From Aquila chrysaetos chrysaetos (lineage: Eukaryota > Chordata > Aves > Accipitriformes > Accipitridae), in assembly GCF_900496995.4 (NCBI RefSeq), contig NC_044012.1, positions 26,735,606 through 26,799,605 of the forward strand: a stretch of 64,000 nucleotides of DNA, given 5' to 3'. Numbering within the stretch: the stretch's first letter is position 1; each line of letters opens with the position of its first letter. This document shows, piece after piece, positions 61,401 through 64,000 of the stretch. Under the pieces are notes generated by a model. The model was not told the origin of the DNA. It ran no database searches and saw nothing but the letters and a program-made list of their open reading frames with translations. Position numbers and translations under genes: made by a program.

Positions 61401-63954
61401 TGATGGTACAGCTTGTATCACCCCCATACAAGAACATCTGGAAAAGCCATACACCTAACCAGTTACTTTTGCTCAGCTGGCCACCAGTAACTTCCTAAAT
61501 TGCAGTAATGTCAAGAATTGTCTTGACAGCTTAAAATATTACTAAGAATAATCATCCTTGCTAGGCACCCTCTGAACCCAGTAAAAGACTTCGCACACAT
61601 ATAAGAAGTTTCTTCACCACACAGTTTTTAAAGATAGTTACAAGGAAGGCATTGGCCAACATGAAGATGACTTATTTGTATTACAAGGACACCCAGGAAA
61701 GCCTCCAGACATGGACTGTATGGTTAGGTGCTGTTCAAATACAGATCTGAAATCTAGCCTCTGCTTAAAAAACCTGGAGGGATCCCAGGTCAACAGGTGC
61801 ACTACAAATCAAATACACTGTGGAACTGCAGATTCAAAACCGCCACCTGTTGCTTCACATGGATTTTCTCCTGCCAAATATAAAAAATAAGTGCCCTTCC
61901 CAACTTACTTGTTCCTCAAGCTGATGTTCTCTGGCTTGAACACTTCTTGATACGCTGCCTTATTACCAAGGATGAGATCCAATCGATGAACAGCCTCTAC
62001 CACTGCTCTGCAAGGCAACACAGAAAGAAGAGTTTCAGAATAGCGGGTTATCTGGATTATTTTATGAGACACAGGATGTCTGCACAGACCCATACTAGCC
62101 TAGTTAATTCCATTATTAGCAAGCTGCATTATACCACCACACCATATTAATTGATTTCCTTTCTGCAGTCTATTTTAAAAAGCTTATGGAAAGAAGAAAA
62201 AAAGCAGAGTTACGTACACTGTAATGACTTTGCTGCAAATCAGCTTTTTAATCACCAATTACTACTGCCTATCTGATCAAAAACATCAACTATTTCTATA
62301 GTAGCAAAGTCAGAAATGTCTTTGGACATGTTACCAGCTTTTAACCTCTGCAATTAAATCATGCTATACTTACACTCAGATTAATTTAAACATCTTAAAC
62401 TCTATGAACAAAAAATGGATTGATTTCTAGCAGTTACCGTTTTGATAGGGTAAGAGTCAAACCTCCACCAATTCCTATTACCTTACCAACTTGCCTATAA
62501 AAGAAGGCAACTCATGTCATTCTCATTTGCCAAAACTTCCTCGGCTTCATTACAGTGACTCATTGAGCAAAGCCCTTAAAGACCTCTCAGTGACAGGTAA
62601 CAGAGATACTCAAAACCAGCCTAAAATATGAAATTTGTTATGAGACTTCCCCCGACAGCCAGCTAAAAGACAGACCAAGCAACCCCCAAACCTCTGAGTC
62701 ATGCAAAAAAATACTTCTGTGAATCACTGCCCAAGACTGTCCTGGAGGAGGAATACCACACTGTGTATAAAATCTCAAGCACTCAAAAGTTTGTAGCTGT
62801 GAACAAATCAGACCACAACTCCAGAACATTGCAGTGAAATAAAACCAGGGACTTACAGAAGCATTAGTGCTGACAGAAAGTACCCTCATCAATATCTCAT
62901 GGACAGTTCGATAAAGCCAAATCGACCACCCACATTAAATCCTTCCTACCAAGAGAGGTCATGTCTAAACCTCTGCCTTTGTTAAGCCTGTATTTGAGGT
63001 CAATAAACTGACTCCTGAAATTAATTTTTCCCAGCTGTTGACTCTACATGTTCCTCTAAGAAATACATCCTCCAAGCCATCCCCAGCCATTAGCTATCAC
63101 ACTCCACAGGCACTTGTTCTGCCCCTCAACTTCACATCTATCTACCTGTCATTCCTCGTTTGCTCTAATACCTTTACTGCTCCTACTGCTGAGCCTGCCA
63201 CACATGGAGAGCTGTTTAACAAGAAGCTGAAGACAACCAAGATGCATTGTAAATACAGAATGAGACAGACCTGATCACAGCAAACTTCTGCAAAGCAGAA
63301 CAGTTAGATGCTGCTACCAGCCTGCTCCCCCACCCCCAAATCTCCATCATCTGCAGAATGCAAACTCCCTCATCACACTCACAGCACAATGCAATGACTG
63401 AATCTTCTTTTTGCACACATACACAAATGTTTGCCAGATTGAATACTGGGCACTTGCATGGCACCTGCAAGCAAGAGCATGCAAAATCATATACTAAGGA
63501 GGTAGGCTGAAACCACCACCACTTCCTTGAAAACTATAGATATTACTGTAAAGTAACTGACGGTTTCATATACCAGCCCCTTACTAGCAAGGCAAATCTC
63601 CTTTCACAAACCCACCACACCAAAAGGAACCTCCCTGAAAAAAACCCGAACGTTCAGGAGCTCAAAGAGAAAACGTCCCATCTCATGCTATGTCACAGGA
63701 AGCCTTTCATCCAAGGGTAACTGGAAATCTCACTTGTTTTCAGTAAACCACAGAACCTGACAAAAGAAGAGAAGCATAGGGAATAGGACTGTCTCACACA
63801 ATGGCTTGAGAGATCAAAACACCACAGAGTTGAACCAACTTCTTCCTAAATAATCGTGAATAAAACCAAGAATAGAGTAAGAATCACACAAAAGTCTGCT
63901 ACTAACCTTGATAACCACAGCCGCTTCTGCTCACTAGCATCTTTCTCACATGGC
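40037..63954 (-). CDS. SMG5: SMG5, nonsense-mediated decay factor (5' end outside window)
   Basis: Adaptor that with SMG7 binds phosphorylated UPF1 and directs decay and dephosphorylation. Coding exons in gene order: 63954-63907, 62007-61909, 61281-61158, 60496-60340, 57227-57138, 55802-55713, 54799-54721, 54133-54008, 53552-53484, 51565-51357, 51208-51071, 49974-49273, 46262-46093, 45818-45743, 45051-44876, 43745-43587, 43367-43308, 42370-42211, 41835-41745, 41085-41011, 40662-40524 and 40120-40037. All are in phase, giving 1039 residues here (human protein 1016). Order: 14-3-3-like helical domain ([13 protein letters not shown] to about residue 290), acidic Ser-rich linker in the 702-nt exon with a basic [18 protein letters not shown], conserved [12 protein letters not shown], then a PIN domain from [13 protein letters not shown] to [10 protein letters not shown]. 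In the family this PIN domain lacks nuclease activity. One intron is GC-AG (see findings). The first listed exon is the least certain. Confidence 0.95.
42492..42590 (+). mobile_element. CR1 LINE 3' fragment
   Basis: About 100 bp ending AACAATTCTATGATTCTAT, the CR1 tail. It is similar to the copy at 22374-22520. It lies in an SMG5 intron, antisense to SMG5, directly against the next CR1. Confidence 0.9.
42591..43181 (+). mobile_element. CR1 LINE, 5'-truncated
   Basis: About 590 bp of CR1 3' sequence (CCAGAGGAGGGTGACCAAG, GGCTTGTTCAACTTGGAG), ending TATTCTATGATTCTG. A short internal duplication, TGCTGAGGGGTGAC beside GAGGGGTGACC (about 42820-42850), breaks the usual order. It is antisense to SMG5. 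Confidence 0.93.
46845..48006 (+). mobile_element. CR1 LINE with the end of the reverse transcriptase
   Basis: About 1.16 kb. The opening 121-codon frame (46857-47219) keeps part of the reverse transcriptase: [32 protein letters not shown] and FADNTKL. The catalytic FADD motif reads FADN, and the frame then breaks, so the copy is dead. The 3' part ends CATGCTATGATTCTATGAT. It sits in an SMG5 intron, antisense to the gene, and is the longest transposon here. Confidence 0.95.
52240..52848 (+). mobile_element. Older CR1 LINE fragment
   Basis: Diverged CR1 sequence (ACTGGGCTGCATTAGCAACC, GGTCCCTTCCAACATAAAC) without the clean ATTCTATGA tail. It appears older than the other copies. It is antisense to SMG5. 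Confidence 0.8.
52963..52983 (+). repeat. Run of 21 A
   Basis: Homopolymer in an SMG5 intron, 115 bp past a CR1 end. CR1 elements do not end in poly(A), so it is probably unrelated. Confidence 0.8.
56270..56293 (+). repeat. Run of 24 T
   Basis: Homopolymer in an SMG5 intron (A-rich on the sense strand). No transposon is recognised next to it. Confidence 0.8.
57988..58450 (+). mobile_element. CR1 LINE, 5'-truncated
   Basis: About 460 bp (CCAGAGGAGGGCAACAAAG, GGCCTGTCTAGTTTGGAG, GGTCGCTTCCAAGTGAAAG). The tail TCTATTCTATTTTATACTG has drifted. A 33-A run (58461-58493) follows within 15 bp. It is antisense to SMG5. Confidence 0.9.
58461..58493 (+). repeat. Run of 33 A
   Basis: The longest homopolymer in the window, just after the CR1 at 57988-58450. 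CR1 tails are short octamer-like repeats rather than poly(A), so this may be a separate expansion. Confidence 0.85.
58494..60339. other. SMG5 intron, nothing further seen
   Basis: Together with 57228-58460 this forms the intron of about 3.1 kb between the exons at 60496-60340 and 57227-57138. Apart from the CR1 and the A run I see no repeat or exon. Confidence 0.6.
62008..63906. other. SMG5 intron, nothing further seen
   Basis: Intron of 1.9 kb upstream of the exon at 62007-61909, AT-rich. No transposon or alternative exon is recognisable. Confidence 0.5.
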
Positions 63955-64000
63955 CTGAAGGTCCTTTGCAAACTAACAACCTAATATCCTCAACAGCAAG

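Noticed and set aside
1-64000. CRISPR arrays, tRNA or rRNA genes, LTR or virus-derived elements
   Set aside because: I looked for regular spaced repeats, cloverleaf-like sequences and LTR or retroviral protein motifs and recognised none. Without tools, diverged copies could be missed.

Overview
The window is from a bird. Six LINE fragments carry the CR1 3' end (several finish in ATTCTATGATTCTATG-like tails), the osteocalcin is bird-like, and the gene order SEMA4A - SLC25A44 - PMF1 - BGLAP - PAQR6 - SMG5 is the one known from human chromosome 1q22. The first 31 kb are GC-rich, have short introns and carry many minisatellites and homopolymer runs. That suggests a microchromosome, such as the one that carries this block in chicken. 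All six genes were recognised from protein similarity recalled from memory, and exon limits were set by checking splice sites and codon phase by hand.

Layout. 1-4025: GC-rich leader of SEMA4A with a G-rich minisatellite (343-850) and a CpG-dense possible first exon/promoter (1120-1360). 4028-9279 (+): SEMA4A, 14 coding exons. 9280-10540: its 3' UTR and degenerate GTGCA-rich repeats. 10550-10920: CpG promoter and non-coding first exon of SLC25A44, whose coding exons lie at 15372-18882 (+). 21570-24169 (+): CpG promoter and five exons of PMF1. 26500-27598 (+): BGLAP (osteocalcin) with a TATA box and a RUNX2-type site. 29121-31208 (-): PAQR6, tail to tail with BGLAP. 31209-40036: a long stretch without recognisable genes that includes the SMG5 3' UTR and a roughly 790-bp purine repeat. 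40037-63954 (-): SMG5, 22 coding exons; the remaining 5' end lies beyond the window.

The genes do not form one pathway. SEMA4A is a membrane guidance and immune ligand, SLC25A44 a mitochondrial branched-chain amino acid carrier, PMF1 a kinetochore (MIS12 complex) subunit, BGLAP a bone matrix hormone, PAQR6 a membrane progestin receptor and SMG5 a nonsense-mediated decay factor. They are a long-conserved neighbourhood.

Most notable: PAQR6 exon 5 lacks its acceptor AG and is one base out of frame, while the 213-nt intron before it is open and in frame. SMG5 has an inferred GC-AG intron. All six CR1 copies lie antisense to their host genes. A short motif, GGGGAAACTGAGGCA, recurs seven times, one copy sitting in a MIR-like context. 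The BGLAP promoter has the RUNX2 motif at the same distance from the start as in mammals. I found no new gene system, CRISPR array, tRNA, or LTR/virus-derived element.
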